62,467 nucleotides of DNA, from the NCBI RefSeq assembly GCF_003865075.1, contig NZ_BHWB01000024.1, positions 1 through 62,467 of the forward strand, given 5' to 3'. The position numbers and the translations under genes are program-made. The notes under the pieces are model-generated. The model worked only from the letters and a program-made list of their open reading frames with translations. It was not told where the DNA came from and made no database searches. Shown in pieces: positions 31,944-41,347 of the stretch. Numbering within the stretch: the first letter of the stretch is position 1; each line of letters opens with the position of its first letter. The DNA is from Bacteroides faecalis. GTDB taxonomy: Bacteria > Bacteroidota > Bacteroidia > Bacteroidales > Bacteroidaceae.

Positions 31944-33400
31944 TTATTTACTTCCTTGCACAGCTTTGCTTTCGTTGCCATATCGGTCGATTGCAGTGAT
32001 AGCGAAATACTTTTTTGCATTCCAAGGTAGGATGGGGGCATAGATATAACTCGTTTCACGAACATTTTGAGATACAATATTTTTAGGGTTATTGATATCT
32101 ACCGGGAATTCATTTGAAGCATAAATTATATACATCGGTTTATTTCGGTGATCATTGTCTGTAGCTTGTTTCCAATTCAGTTCTGTATATCCGTAATCAA
32201 TAGTAGTGATTTTCAAATCTGAAGGAGCGGATGGAGGAATATTATCCAGCCAAGGCATGGGTGGTTGTAAAGCTGGGTAAGCATAGAAATTTTCAATGAG
32301 TTCATCATATATTCCTTGCGTGTTGTCCATCAGATATTTTACTCTGTAATGTCCTTCTCCCGCCATCTTCTGACTACGTATGAAATTGATCTGACGATCT
32401 ACTTCATCGCGGGTCCAATTCCCTTCGTCGGGATGAAGGAAATAAATGCCAAGACCCGGAATAATTTGTCGTCCGTTACTTTGTTCTTGCCAGTCGAGAG
32501 CAAAAGGATAGAAACTGTTACCCTGAAAATACATCATTGGATATATCTGGTCCTGAATTCCTTCTCCGAGCCAGCCTTGCGGATCCTGATAGACAGTATA
32601 AAAAGCATTCCATCCTCGTGAGGAATAGCGTGATGTATCTCGGTACTTGCCGACAGGACAGGTGCTGACCTTTACCCAGGGTTTCATTGCTTTAACCCCT
32701 TTATATATATATCTTACGATTTCGGATATATTGTCTCTCCGCCACTGTTCTAATGTACGGCCTTGGTGATATCGTTTAAAATCATATCTATCTGGGAAAA
32801 GAGGAGCATTTTCCGGGTAACGCAGATAGTCGAAATGGACACCGTCCACATCATAATTTCCTACTACTTCCCGTACCAATTTCATTAAATACTCTTTAGT
32901 TCTCGGATGACCTGGATTTAAAAATATTCGTTCTTGTAAGAAACACAGATATCTTTTGTTTTTTTAGTTACAGATTGATTACCAAGAGAAGCAACATGTT
33001 TTTTATTACCTAAAGGGATTGATACCATCCAAGCATGGCATTCCATACCTCTTTTGTGGCATTCTTCGATTGCAAAAGCTAAAGGATCGTATCCGGGATT
33101 TCCTCCAACTTTTCCAGTCAGTATGGAATTGAAAGGTTCGATGGCTGAAGGATATAAAACGTCACCACGTGTACGTGTTTGAAATAGAACCGTGTTAAAG
33201 TTGGCCGTTTTCAATTTATCAAGAATATCTACCAATTCTTCCTTCTGCAGACGAATCGTTTGTGGATTCGTAGCCTTTGTGCGAGGCCAATCCAAGCCAT
33301 ATACAGTTGTAAGCCAAGCGGCACGAACTTCAAATTTAGGTTGCGCCATGGTGAAAATGAAGGGAAACAAAAGTAAAAGAATGAAAATAAATCGGTGCAT
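31944..33400 (-). pseudogene. GHL10-family glycoside hydrolase, frameshifted
   Basis: The N-terminal frame (33400 to 32918) has a signal peptide and FEVRAAWLTTVYGLDW, then FQTRTRGDVLYPSA and EECHKRGMECHAWM. It ends KNEYF-stop. The continuing frame carries LNPGHPRTKEYL and DVDGVHFDYLRYP to the stop at 31944. The frames meet at a T run near 32918; one extra T restores NEYFLNPGHP and a 485-residue protein, close to the 502-residue paralogue at 38609. The family (DUF187/GHL10) includes E. coli DigH, which cleaves denuded peptidoglycan glycans. Lesion or homopolymer error cannot be told apart here. Confidence 0.8.
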
Positions 33401-33454
33401 ATTCCTTATTTTTTGTCTTAATTCCCTGCAAAGTTAGTAAAAGTGTCGGTATTG

Positions 33455-33486
33455 TTGTGTGATTTCGTGAGATTATGTTACATTTG
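33455..33486 (+). promoter_or_regulatory. Promoter of the cstA operon
   Basis: TTG at 33455-33457, 21-bp spacer, TACATTTG at 33479-33486 (full -7 match), 22 bases before ATG 33508. On the opposite strand a TAACTTTG (33436-33429) could serve the divergent GHL10 gene. Confidence 0.55.
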
Positions 33487-33507
33487 CGACAGTTAAAATA
33501 ACACGCC

Positions 33508-34938
33508 ATGATTACATTTACTTTGTGCCTGCTAGCGTTGATAGTGGGCTATTTCACATACGGGCGTCTGATGGAACGTATTTTTGGTCCGGATGACCGT
33601 AAAACTCCGGCTCTTACAAAAGCCGATGGGGTGGATTATATTCCATTACCTACTTGGAAAATATTCATGATTCAATTCCTTAATATTGCTGGGTTAGGTC
33701 CGATTTTCGGTGCTATCATGGGAGCTAAATTTGGAATCTCTTCCTATTTATGGATTGTATTGGGGAGTATCTTTGCAGGTGCAGTTCATGACTATTTTGC
33801 AGGAATGTTGTCTTTACGTTACGGTGGTGAAAGTCTTCCTGAAATAATAGGTCGTTATTTGGGACTAACTACCAAACAGATTATGAGAGGATTTACAGTT
33901 CTTTTAATGATTTTAGTAGGTGCTGTCTTTGTAGCAGGTCCGGCTGGATTATTAGCCAAACTGACACCTGAGAGCCTGGATGCTACGTTTTGGATCATAG
34001 CAGTCTTTATTTATTATATTTTAGCAACGTTGCTTCCAGTCGATAAGATTATTGGTAAAATCTATCCGATCTTTGCGATTGCTTTACTTTTTATGGCAGT
34101 TGGCATCTTGGTGATGCTTTATGTTTATCATCCGGCGTTGCCGGAACTTTGGGACGGATTGCAGAATACCAATCCAGAAGCGGATAAACTTCCTATTTTT
34201 CCTATTATGTTTGTCAGTATTGCTTGTGGTGCAATTTCCGGCTTTCATGCTACACAAAGTCCGTTGATGGCACGTTGTATGACATCAGAGCATCATGGAC
34301 GTCCGGTATTTTATGGAGCAATGATAACCGAAGGTATTGTAGCTTTAATTTGGGCTGCTGCCGCTACTTATTTCTTTCATGAGAATGGGATGGAAGAAAG
34401 TAATGCTTCTGTGATAGTAGACTCTATTACTAAAGGATGGTTGGGGACTATTGGAGGTGTGCTGGCTATTTTAGGAGTAATTGCAGCCCCCATAACTTCG
34501 GGAGATACAGCATTCCGTTCCGCTCGTTTGATTGTGGCTGATTTTCTGGGACTGGAACAAAAGAGTATGCGTCGTCGTTTGTATATATGTATTCCAATGT
34601 TTGCTGTAGCTATTGGGTTACTTTTATATAGTTTACAAGATGCAAATGGATTTAATATGATATGGCGTTATTTTGCCTGGGCTAATCAAACACTGGCTGT
34701 ATTTACGTTATGGGCAATAACGGTTTATCTAGCGGTTTCAAAAAAGCCTTATTGGATAACGTTGATACCTGCTTTGTTTATGACGTGTGTTTGTTCTACT
34801 TATATATGTATTGCGCCCGAAGGCTTAGGACTTTCGCATATGCTTTCTTACTATATCGGCATTAGTTGTGTAGTGATTGCTATTATTTGGTTCTTTGTAT
34901 GGCTTGGGCGACAAAAGACAGGAAAATTATCAGAATGA
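33508..34938 (+). CDS. cstA: Carbon starvation protein A family peptide/pyruvate transporter
   Basis: 476 residues, all membrane, with about 14 hydrophobic segments and the CstA motifs LNIAGLGPIFGAIMGAKFG, GSIFAGAVHDYFAGMLSLR and SGDTAFRSARL. Shorter than E. coli CstA (about 700), as is common for the compact Bacteroidetes form. CstA proteins import peptides or pyruvate when carbon is limiting. The stop overlaps the next gene's ATG by four bases. Confidence 0.9.
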   Translation: MITFTLCLLALIVGYFTYGRLMERIFGPDDRKTPALTKADGVDYIPLPTWKIFMIQFLNIAGLGPIFGAIMGAKFGISSYLWIVLGSIFAGAVHDYFAGMLSLRYGGESLPEIIGRYLGLTTKQIMRGFTVLLMILVGAVFVAGPAGLLAKLTPESLDATFWIIAVFIYYILATLLPVDKIIGKIYPIFAIALLFMAVGILVMLYVYHPALPELWDGLQNTNPEADKLPIFPIMFVSIACGAISGFHATQSPLMARCMTSEHHGRPVFYGAMITEGIVALIWAAAATYFFHENGMEESNASVIVDSITKGWLGTIGGVLAILGVIAAPITSGDTAFRSARLIVADFLGLEQKSMRRRLYICIPMFAVAIGLLLYSLQDANGFNMIWRYFAWANQTLAVFTLWAITVYLAVSKKPYWITLIPALFMTCVCSTYICIAPEGLGLSHMLSYYIGISCVVIAIIWFFVWLGRQKTGKLSE

Positions 34939-35165
34939 AGAAAATAAGAAAATCAACAAAGGTTGCAATAGCATTCCTTATTTATGTATCAGTAACGGCT
35001 GCTTATCTGTTGCCTCGTAATACGGAAGTTAGCAATACAGAAAAATGGCTTACAGTGGCAGTGTCTTATGGCATTGTATTACTTCTATGGTTAGTGCTTC
35101 GCAAAAAAGAACAGATGCGCGAACGCCGAAATAAAGACGAACAATCTATTCACTCAAAAAAGTAA
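34935..35165 (+). CDS. Small two-helix membrane protein, cstA-coupled
   Basis: 76 residues starting at ATG 34935, which overlaps the cstA stop (ATGA). Two hydrophobic helices (about 9-25 and 40-57) are followed by a highly basic tail (LRKKEQMRERRNKDEQ). CstA and BtsT transporters often have a small YbdD-like partner, but I see no sequence match to that family here. The place and coupling suggest an accessory subunit; function unknown. Confidence 0.7.
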   Translation: MKKIRKSTKVAIAFLIYVSVTAAYLLPRNTEVSNTEKWLTVAVSYGIVLLLWLVLRKKEQMRERRNKDEQSIHSKK

Positions 35166-35169
35166 ATTC

Positions 35170-35655
35170 ATGAAGAAATTAGCTTTAGCTATTTGCCTAT
35201 TGGTCGTTTCAATGACTGCGCAGGCACAGTTTGAAAAAGGAACTACGATTATTAATCCTTCTGTTTCCGGATTGGATTTTTCGTACAGTAAAAATGATAA
35301 GGCAAAATTTGGAATTGGTGCACAAGCCGGTACATTTCTTGTCGACGGTATCGCATTGATGGTAAATCTCGGTGCCGATTGGTCGAAACCGGTGGATGAA
35401 TATACAATAGGTACAGGAATGCGATTTTATTTCAATAAAACCGGTGTCTATCTAGGTGGTGGACTTGATTGGAACCGTTTTCGTTGGAGTGGTGGAAACC
35501 ATCAGACCGATTGGGGATTAGGTATAGAAGCTGGATATGCTTTTTTCCTTTCCCGTACGGTAACGATTGAACCTGCCGTTTATTACAAATGGCGTTTTAA
35601 TGACAGCGATATGTCTCGTTTTGGAATTAAGGTAGGATTTGGATTCTACTTTTAA
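35170..35655 (+). CDS. Small outer-membrane beta-barrel protein
   Basis: 161 residues: signal peptide (MKKLALAICLLVVSMTAQAQ), then about eight amphipathic strands with glycine/aromatic alternation, ending in GIKVGFGFYF, an outer-membrane insertion signal. OmpW/OmpX-sized barrel of unknown cargo. It lies four bases after the small cstA partner, so it is probably the third gene of that operon. Its stop overlaps the left arm of a 32-bp hairpin. Confidence 0.75.
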   Translation: MKKLALAICLLVVSMTAQAQFEKGTTIINPSVSGLDFSYSKNDKAKFGIGAQAGTFLVDGIALMVNLGADWSKPVDEYTIGTGMRFYFNKTGVYLGGGLDWNRFRWSGGNHQTDWGLGIEAGYAFFLSRTVTIEPAVYYKWRFNDSDMSRFGIKVGFGFYF

Positions 35656-35742
35656 ATGAAGAACTAATAATGAAGAATAAAGAATTACTTTGCAGCATAG
35701 TTTATTCTTTATTCTTTATTCTTCATTATTAGTTCTTCATTT
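35654..35742. terminator. Long perfect hairpin between convergent genes, copy 1
   Basis: The 32 bases at 35654-35685 are the exact reverse complement of 35711-35742, with a 25-base loop containing ACTTTGCAGCA. The convergent genes end at 35655 and 35743, so the hairpin fills the whole gap and touches both stops. A homologous copy with the same loop length lies at 40125-40203. It is probably a bidirectional terminator, but the perfect stem is far longer than needed. Confidence 0.85.
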
Positions 35743-38514
35743 TTAATTGAGCTTTTCTTTTAGGAATTGTCCCGTATAGCTTGCTTCACAGGCAGCAACT
35801 TCTTCAGGAGTACCTACTGCTACAATATTTCCGCCTTTATTTCCGCCTTCCGGTCCCAGATCAATAACATAATCTGCGCACTTAATAACATCCATATTGT
35901 GTTCAATGATTACAATACTGTGTCCGCGACGGATCAAGGCATCGAAAGCATCCAATAGTTTGCGGATGTCGTGGAAATGCAATCCGGTAGTAGGTTCGTC
36001 AAATATAAACATAGTCGGATCTGCCTTTTCTTGGCTTAAATAGAATGCTAATTTCACACGTTGGTTTTCACCACCAGATAGAGTTGAAGAGGATTGTCCT
36101 AGTTTTATATATCCTAGACCTACATCTTGTAAAGGGAGAAGTTTTTTCACGATCTTTTTTTGTCCGTGTTCGGTAAAGAACTCAATAGCTTGATTGACTG
36201 TCATTTCCAATACATCATAAATGTTCTTATCCTGAAACTTAACTTCTAATGTATCAGATTTGAATCGCTTCCCATGACAAGATTCACACTCCAATACTAA
36301 GTCTGCCATAAATTGCATCTCTACGGTAATAGTTCCTTCACCTTTACATTCTTCACAACGTCCCCCTTCACTGTTGAAACTAAAGAATCCGGCGGTATAT
36401 CCCATTTGTTTGGCTAAAGGCTGATCTGCCCATAGCTTACGAATCTCATCGTATGCCTTGATGTAGGTAACCGGATTTGAACGCGATGATTTACCTATTG
36501 GATTCTGGTCTACAAATTCAATATTTCGTAAATCCTGTATGCTACCCCCTATAGAAGAAAATTCTCCGGGACGATCACTACATTCATCAAGTTCACGTTT
36601 TAATGCACGATAGAAGATATCACGTACTAATGTACTCTTTCCAGAACCGGAAACACCTGTAACGACTGTCATTACATTTAATGGGAAGCGTACATTAACT
36701 CCTTTCAGATTATTTTCACGTGCCCCTTTCAGCTCAATATAATTATTCCATGGACGACGATGCTTAGGAACAGGGATTTCTTCTTCTCCTAACAAATAGC
36801 GTACTGTATAACTATTACTACCTTTTTTCAAGTCCTTCATATCACCTTGATACACGACTTCTCCTCCCAAACGTCCGGCATTGGGACCAATATCTATAAT
36901 GTAATCGGCAGCACGAATGATTTCTTCATCATGTTCTACCACTACAACGGTATTTCCTAATTGCTGTAGCTGGCGCAATACATGAATCAGACGATCTGTA
37001 TCGCGGCTATGTAAGCCAATACTTGGTTCATCAAGAATATAAAGACTGCCGACAAGGCTGCTTCCCAGTGAGGTCGCCAAGTTTATACGTTGGCTTTCAC
37101 CTCCGGAAAGTGAATTACTAAGCCGGTTTAATGTCAGATATCCTAATCCTACATCAATTAAAAAGCGGATACGACTATTGATTTCAATCAGAATACGACG
37201 TGCTACATTGCTATCGTGTTCATTCAATTGCAGATGATCAAAAAACTGTTTTAAATCCGTAATCGGTAAGTCTACTAATTCAGAAATATTCTTTCCATCC
37301 ACCCGCACATATCCGGCTTCCGGTTTCAGACGTGTACCATGACATTTTGGACAGAGCGTTTTACCCCGATAACGAGCTAACATAACACGGTACTGTATTT
37401 TATATTGACTCTCCTCTAGCATCTTGAAGAAATCATTGATACCGTGAAAATATTGATTTCCTTCCCATAAAATTCGCCGTTGTTCGTCTGTCAGTTCGTA
37501 ATAAGGAGTGAAAATCGGGAAATCAAATTTATCCGCATTGTGAATTAGTTCTTCTTTCCATTCTCCCATTTTCTCACCTCGCCAACAAACGATAGCACCT
37601 TCGTAGACGGATAAAGAACGGTCCGGCACTACCAAATGTTCATCAATACCGATCACTTTACCAAATCCTTCACATACCGGACAGGCTCCGATAGGAGAAT
37701 TGAAAGAAAACATTTGGTCATTAGGTTCTTCGAAAGTAATGCCATCCGCTTCGAATTTGGTACTAAAAGTATGTAGTTGTGTTGTTCCAGTTGATAGATA
37801 GAAACGTAGTATACAAGTACCGTCACCTTCATACATTGCAGTTTCTGCAGAATCTGTTAGTCGGCTAATAGCATCTTTGCTACTAGCTACAGCCATACGA
37901 TCTACTAAAAGATAAACGTCATCCCCTTTTGTATAGTTATACTCATCAATGCGTTTCATTTCACCATTTACTTCTACTCTGTTGAAACCTTGCTTCTGGT
38001 CTATCTCCAGTTGCTGCTGTAAAGTACGGTTTTCGCGAAGTCTTATAGGAGTCAATACAGTGTATCTGGTTCCTTCGGGATAAGATAACATACAATTGAC
38101 AATATCCTCAGTCGAATGTTTCTTCACCTCCTGACCGCTGATAGGGCTATAAGTCTTTCCGATGCGGGCATAAAGCAGGCGTAAATATTCATAGATCTCA
38201 GTAGAAGTGCCTACAGTAGAACGTGGATTTCGACTGTTTACTTTCTGTTCAATGGCAATGGCAGGAGGAATTCCTTTGATAAAATCACATTCAGGTTTAC
38301 TCATTCGTCCCAGAAACTGGCGTGCATAACTGCTGAGACTTTCTACATATCGACGTTGTCCTTCTGCATAGAGGGTATCAAAAGCAAGCGATGATTTGCC
38401 TGAACCTGATAATCCTGTAATAACGACAAGTTTGTTACGGGGAATATCTACATCGATGTTTTTAAGATTATTAACCCGTGCTCCCTTGATTGAGATATAT
38501 TTGTTTTCTGACAT
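35743..38514 (-). CDS. uvrA: Excinuclease ABC subunit A
   Basis: 923 residues from MSENKYISIKGAR at 38514; the open frame extends 10 codons further without support. Two ABC ATPase modules have Walker A motifs GLSGSGKSS and GVSGSGKST, signature motifs NSLSGGESQR and STLSGGENQR, and zinc-finger cysteines (CPVCEGFGK; CEECKGEG and CESCHGKRF). It recognises bulky DNA damage with UvrB in nucleotide excision repair. It is divergent from the GHL10 gene and convergent with the cstA operon. Confidence 0.97.
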   Translation of the reverse strand: MSENKYISIKGARVNNLKNIDVDIPRNKLVVITGLSGSGKSSLAFDTLYAEGQRRYVESLSSYARQFLGRMSKPECDFIKGIPPAIAIEQKVNSRNPRSTVGTSTEIYEYLRLLYARIGKTYSPISGQEVKKHSTEDIVNCMLSYPEGTRYTVLTPIRLRENRTLQQQLEIDQKQGFNRVEVNGEMKRIDEYNYTKGDDVYLLVDRMAVASSKDAISRLTDSAETAMYEGDGTCILRFYLSTGTTQLHTFSTKFEADGITFEEPNDQMFSFNSPIGACPVCEGFGKVIGIDEHLVVPDRSLSVYEGAIVCWRGEKMGEWKEELIHNADKFDFPIFTPYYELTDEQRRILWEGNQYFHGINDFFKMLEESQYKIQYRVMLARYRGKTLCPKCHGTRLKPEAGYVRVDGKNISELVDLPITDLKQFFDHLQLNEHDSNVARRILIEINSRIRFLIDVGLGYLTLNRLSNSLSGGESQRINLATSLGSSLVGSLYILDEPSIGLHSRDTDRLIHVLRQLQQLGNTVVVVEHDEEIIRAADYIIDIGPNAGRLGGEVVYQGDMKDLKKGSNSYTVRYLLGEEEIPVPKHRRPWNNYIELKGARENNLKGVNVRFPLNVMTVVTGVSGSGKSTLVRDIFYRALKRELDECSDRPGEFSSIGGSIQDLRNIEFVDQNPIGKSSRSNPVTYIKAYDEIRKLWADQPLAKQMGYTAGFFSFNSEGGRCEECKGEGTITVEMQFMADLVLECESCHGKRFKSDTLEVKFQDKNIYDVLEMTVNQAIEFFTEHGQKKIVKKLLPLQDVGLGYIKLGQSSSTLSGGENQRVKLAFYLSQEKADPTMFIFDEPTTGLHFHDIRKLLDAFDALIRRGHSIVIIEHNMDVIKCADYVIDLGPEGGNKGGNIVAVGTPEEVAACEASYTGQFLKEKLN

Positions 38515-38541
38515 AAAATACTCCTTTTTTATGGTAGTCGG

Positions 38542-38580
38542 CAAAGTTAACGAATTTATCGAGAGTTTGTATTATCTTTG
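38542..38580. promoter_or_regulatory. Divergent -7 boxes between uvrA and the GHL10 gene
   Basis: On the minus strand TAACTTTG (38549-38542) faces uvrA. On the plus strand TATCTTTG (38573-38580) lies 28 bases before ATG 38609. Both fully match TAnnTTTG. Neither has a clear -33 TTTG at the proper distance. Confidence 0.5.
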
Positions 38581-38608
38581 CGTCACATTATTATGATTTA
38601 AGAACATT

Positions 38609-40117
38609 ATGAATCTGAAAAATTATCTTTTCTTTTTAGCTTTTCTTCTGGCTGTAGAAGTTGGGGCACAGGTGCCTTCGGGAAATAAATATCCCAAACG
38701 AGAGTTTCGTGCTGCATGGATACAAGCTGTAAACGGGCAGTTTCGTGGTATTCCTACAGAGACATTGAAGCAGACATTGATTAGCCAGTTGAATTCGCTT
38801 CAGGAAGCGGGTATCAATGCGATTATCTTTCAGGTACGCCCCGAGGCCGATGCTTTGTATGCTTCCCAATATGAGCCGTGGAGTCGGTTCCTGACAGGTA
38901 CTCAAGGACAGATGCCATCTCCCATGTGGGATCCGATGCAGTTTATGATTGAGGAATGTCATAAACGTAATATGGAGTTCCATGCTTGGATTAATCCTTA
39001 TCGTACAAAGACTTCATTGAAGAATCAGCTTGCTCCTACACATATATATAATGAGCATCCTGAATGGTTTGTTACTTATGGTGACCAATTGTTTTTTGAT
39101 CCGGCATTACCTGAAAGTCGTGAGTATATTTGTAAGATTATTACTGATATCGTATCGCGTTATGATGTAGATGCTATCCATATGGATGATTATTTCTATC
39201 CTTATCCAGTCAAAGGACTTGATTTTCCGGATGATGCAAGTTTTGCCCGTTACGGTGGCGGTTTTAATAATAAGGCTGATTGGCGTAGAAGTAATGTCAA
39301 TATATTGATTAAAAAGATTCATGAGACAGTGCGTGGAGTAAAACCATGGGTGAAGTTTGGAGTAAGCCCATTTGGTATTTACCGTAATCAGAAGTCCGAT
39401 CCGCTGGGTAGTAACACAAATGGATTGCAAAATTATGATGATTTGTATGCAGACGTTCTGTTGTGGGCACGTGAAGGATGGATTGATTATAACATTCCAC
39501 AAATTTATTGGGAAATAGGTCATAAGGCTGCCGATTACGAGACATTGGTTAAATGGTGGGCAAAACACTCAGAAAATCGTCCGTTATTTATAGGTCAGTC
39601 TATAATGAATACAGTGCAGAATGCTGATCCTCAAAATCCTTCTATCAATCAGCTTCCGCGAAAGATGGCATTACAACGTGCCTACCAGACTATTGGAGGA
39701 AGTTGCCAATGGTATGCAGCTGCATTGGTTGAAAACACAGGTCAATATCGGGACGCTTTGATACAGGAATATCATAAATATCCGGCTTTGATTCCAGTAT
39801 TTGATTTTATGGATAACAAAGCTCCCGGTAAAGTTCGTAAAGTGAAAAAAGTATGGACCGAAGATGGTTATATCCTTTTTTGGACAGCACCGAAAGCAGA
39901 TACAGAGATGGATAAAGCAATTCAATATGTAGTTTATCGTTTTGGATCGAAAGAAAAAGTAGATGTTGAAGATCCTTCGCATATTGTAGCTATTACCCGC
40001 AATCCTTTTTATAAACTTCCATACGATGACGGGAAAACAAAATATCGTTATGTAGTGACAGCTTTAGACCGTTTGCAAAACGAGTCAAAATCTGTTAGCA
40101 AAAAAGTAAAGCTGTAA
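38609..40117 (+). CDS. GHL10-family glycoside hydrolase (DigH-like)
   Basis: 502 residues. A signal peptide (about 1-20) is followed by a TIM-barrel GHL10 domain: REFRAAWIQAVNG, FQVRPEADALY, EECHKRNMEFHAWINPYR, and DVDAIHMDDYFYPYP with the likely acidic catalytic residues. A C-terminal fibronectin-III-like domain begins near residue 395 (KAPGKVRKVKKVW). It probably acts in the periplasm on peptidoglycan glycans like E. coli DigH. It shares its layout with the broken paralogue at 31944-33400. Confidence 0.88.
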   Translation: MNLKNYLFFLAFLLAVEVGAQVPSGNKYPKREFRAAWIQAVNGQFRGIPTETLKQTLISQLNSLQEAGINAIIFQVRPEADALYASQYEPWSRFLTGTQGQMPSPMWDPMQFMIEECHKRNMEFHAWINPYRTKTSLKNQLAPTHIYNEHPEWFVTYGDQLFFDPALPESREYICKIITDIVSRYDVDAIHMDDYFYPYPVKGLDFPDDASFARYGGGFNNKADWRRSNVNILIKKIHETVRGVKPWVKFGVSPFGIYRNQKSDPLGSNTNGLQNYDDLYADVLLWAREGWIDYNIPQIYWEIGHKAADYETLVKWWAKHSENRPLFIGQSIMNTVQNADPQNPSINQLPRKMALQRAYQTIGGSCQWYAAALVENTGQYRDALIQEYHKYPALIPVFDFMDNKAPGKVRKVKKVWTEDGYILFWTAPKADTEMDKAIQYVVYRFGSKEKVDVEDPSHIVAITRNPFYKLPYDDGKTKYRYVVTALDRLQNESKSVSKKVKL

Positions 40118-40124
40118 GAAGATA

Positions 40125-40203
40125 AAGGACTAAAAATAAAGAATGAAGAATAACTATGCAGCAGATAGCACAGCCAATTCTTCATTCTTTATTTTTAGTC
40201 CTT
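40125..40203. terminator. Long perfect hairpin between convergent genes, copy 2
   Basis: The 27 bases at 40125-40151 are the exact reverse complement of 40177-40203, with a 25-base loop containing ACTATGCAGCA at the same loop position as copy 1. Over 25 aligned stem positions the two copies differ at four, and each difference is matched on the opposite arm. The convergent genes end at 40117 and 40211. Confidence 0.85.
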
Positions 40204-40210
40204 CATTTAT

Positions 40211-40759
40211 TTAGTAAAGCAGTAATCCAGCTATCCCGCAAGCAATAATCATTAAAATAGGATTAGCCTTATACTTTCGGGTTCCAATGAAAGTAACCAA
40301 AAAGATAATGATACTGATAACAAATGAGTAAGTATCTTTTGTTGGTGATCCAAAATTCTCTGTATTCATCAGAACCAAAGCTGCCGAAGCTAATAACCCG
40401 ACCACTGCCGGACGCAAACCATTGAAGATTGATTCTACTACTGGATGCTTCTGATATTTTAAGAAGAATTTACTGATTGTCAGCATAAGGATAAAGGACG
40501 GAAATATTACAGCAAATGTTGCAATAATAGATCCCCAGATACTACCAGTAGCAGTAAAACCTACATAAGTAGCTGCATTGATTCCGATTGGCCCGGGGGT
40601 CATTTGGCTAATAGCAACAATGTCTGTGAACTCTTGCGAACTTAACCATTCATAGCGGGTTACTACTTCTCCCTGAATCATTGAAAGCATAGCATAACCT
40701 CCTCCAAAGCCAAACAATCCTATTTTGAAAAAAGTATAGAATAATTGAATATATATCAT
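40211..40759 (-). CDS. Chromate transporter, half-size subunit B
   Basis: 182 residues, one CHR domain with about six helices. The start FYTFFKIGLFGFGGGYAMLS and the MTPGPIGINAATYVG motif are the family signature. Short-chain ChrA proteins work as pairs encoded side by side. It lies 30 bp after the other half-gene. CHR proteins export chromate, but in anaerobic gut bacteria the natural substrate is unclear. Confidence 0.88.
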   Translation of the reverse strand: MIYIQLFYTFFKIGLFGFGGGYAMLSMIQGEVVTRYEWLSSQEFTDIVAISQMTPGPIGINAATYVGFTATGSIWGSIIATFAVIFPSFILMLTISKFFLKYQKHPVVESIFNGLRPAVVGLLASAALVLMNTENFGSPTKDTYSFVISIIIFLVTFIGTRKYKANPILMIIACGIAGLLLY

Positions 40760-40789
40760 GCTTCTAATTACAAATTATGTGTTTTAACA

Positions 40790-41347
40790 TTATATTTTTC
40801 CAGCTTTATCTTTAGTCGATTTGAATTTTCCCCAAAGAAAACCTCCTACGCCGGCAGCAATAATAATCCAGATAGGAGAGAAGCCTAATAGCCAAATTAA
40901 TAAAGCTGAAACAACAGGAACCCACAAATTATAACGATTGATTTTTGCTGATTTTCCCATAGTGAAAGTTGGAGCTGCAATCAAAGCTACTACAGCAGGG
41001 CGGATACCTTTAAAAATACGTTCGACAATCGGATTGTCTTTGAAATTATGGAAAAACAGAGCGATGGCTAGGATAATGATAAATGAAGGTAAAATAGTTC
41101 CTAATGCGGTGACAATACTTCCACGAATACCACGTAGTTTGTATCCTATAAAAATTGAAATATTTACTGCCAAAATTCCTGGTGCAGACTGGGAAATAGC
41201 CAATAGATCAATAAAATCTTCCTGAGCTATCCACTTTCGCTTAGTAACAATTTCATTTTCAATAAGCGGTACCATCGCATATCCTCCACCGATGGTAAAG
41301 GCACCTATTTTAAAAAAAATTCCAAATGATTCAAGATAAATGTTCAT
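40790..41347 (-). CDS. Chromate transporter, half-size subunit A
   Basis: 185 residues, one CHR domain: SFGIFFKIGAFTIGGGYAMVPLIE and SQSAPGILAVNISIFIG. It is the partner of the next gene, with which it should form a two-chain transporter in the inner membrane. Its ATG overlaps the stop of the HTCS gene by four bases (ATGA), an unusual coupling of a transporter to an HTCS regulator. Confidence 0.88.
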   Translation of the reverse strand: MNIYLESFGIFFKIGAFTIGGGYAMVPLIENEIVTKRKWIAQEDFIDLLAISQSAPGILAVNISIFIGYKLRGIRGSIVTALGTILPSFIIILAIALFFHNFKDNPIVERIFKGIRPAVVALIAAPTFTMGKSAKINRYNLWVPVVSALLIWLLGFSPIWIIIAAGVGGFLWGKFKSTKDKAGKI

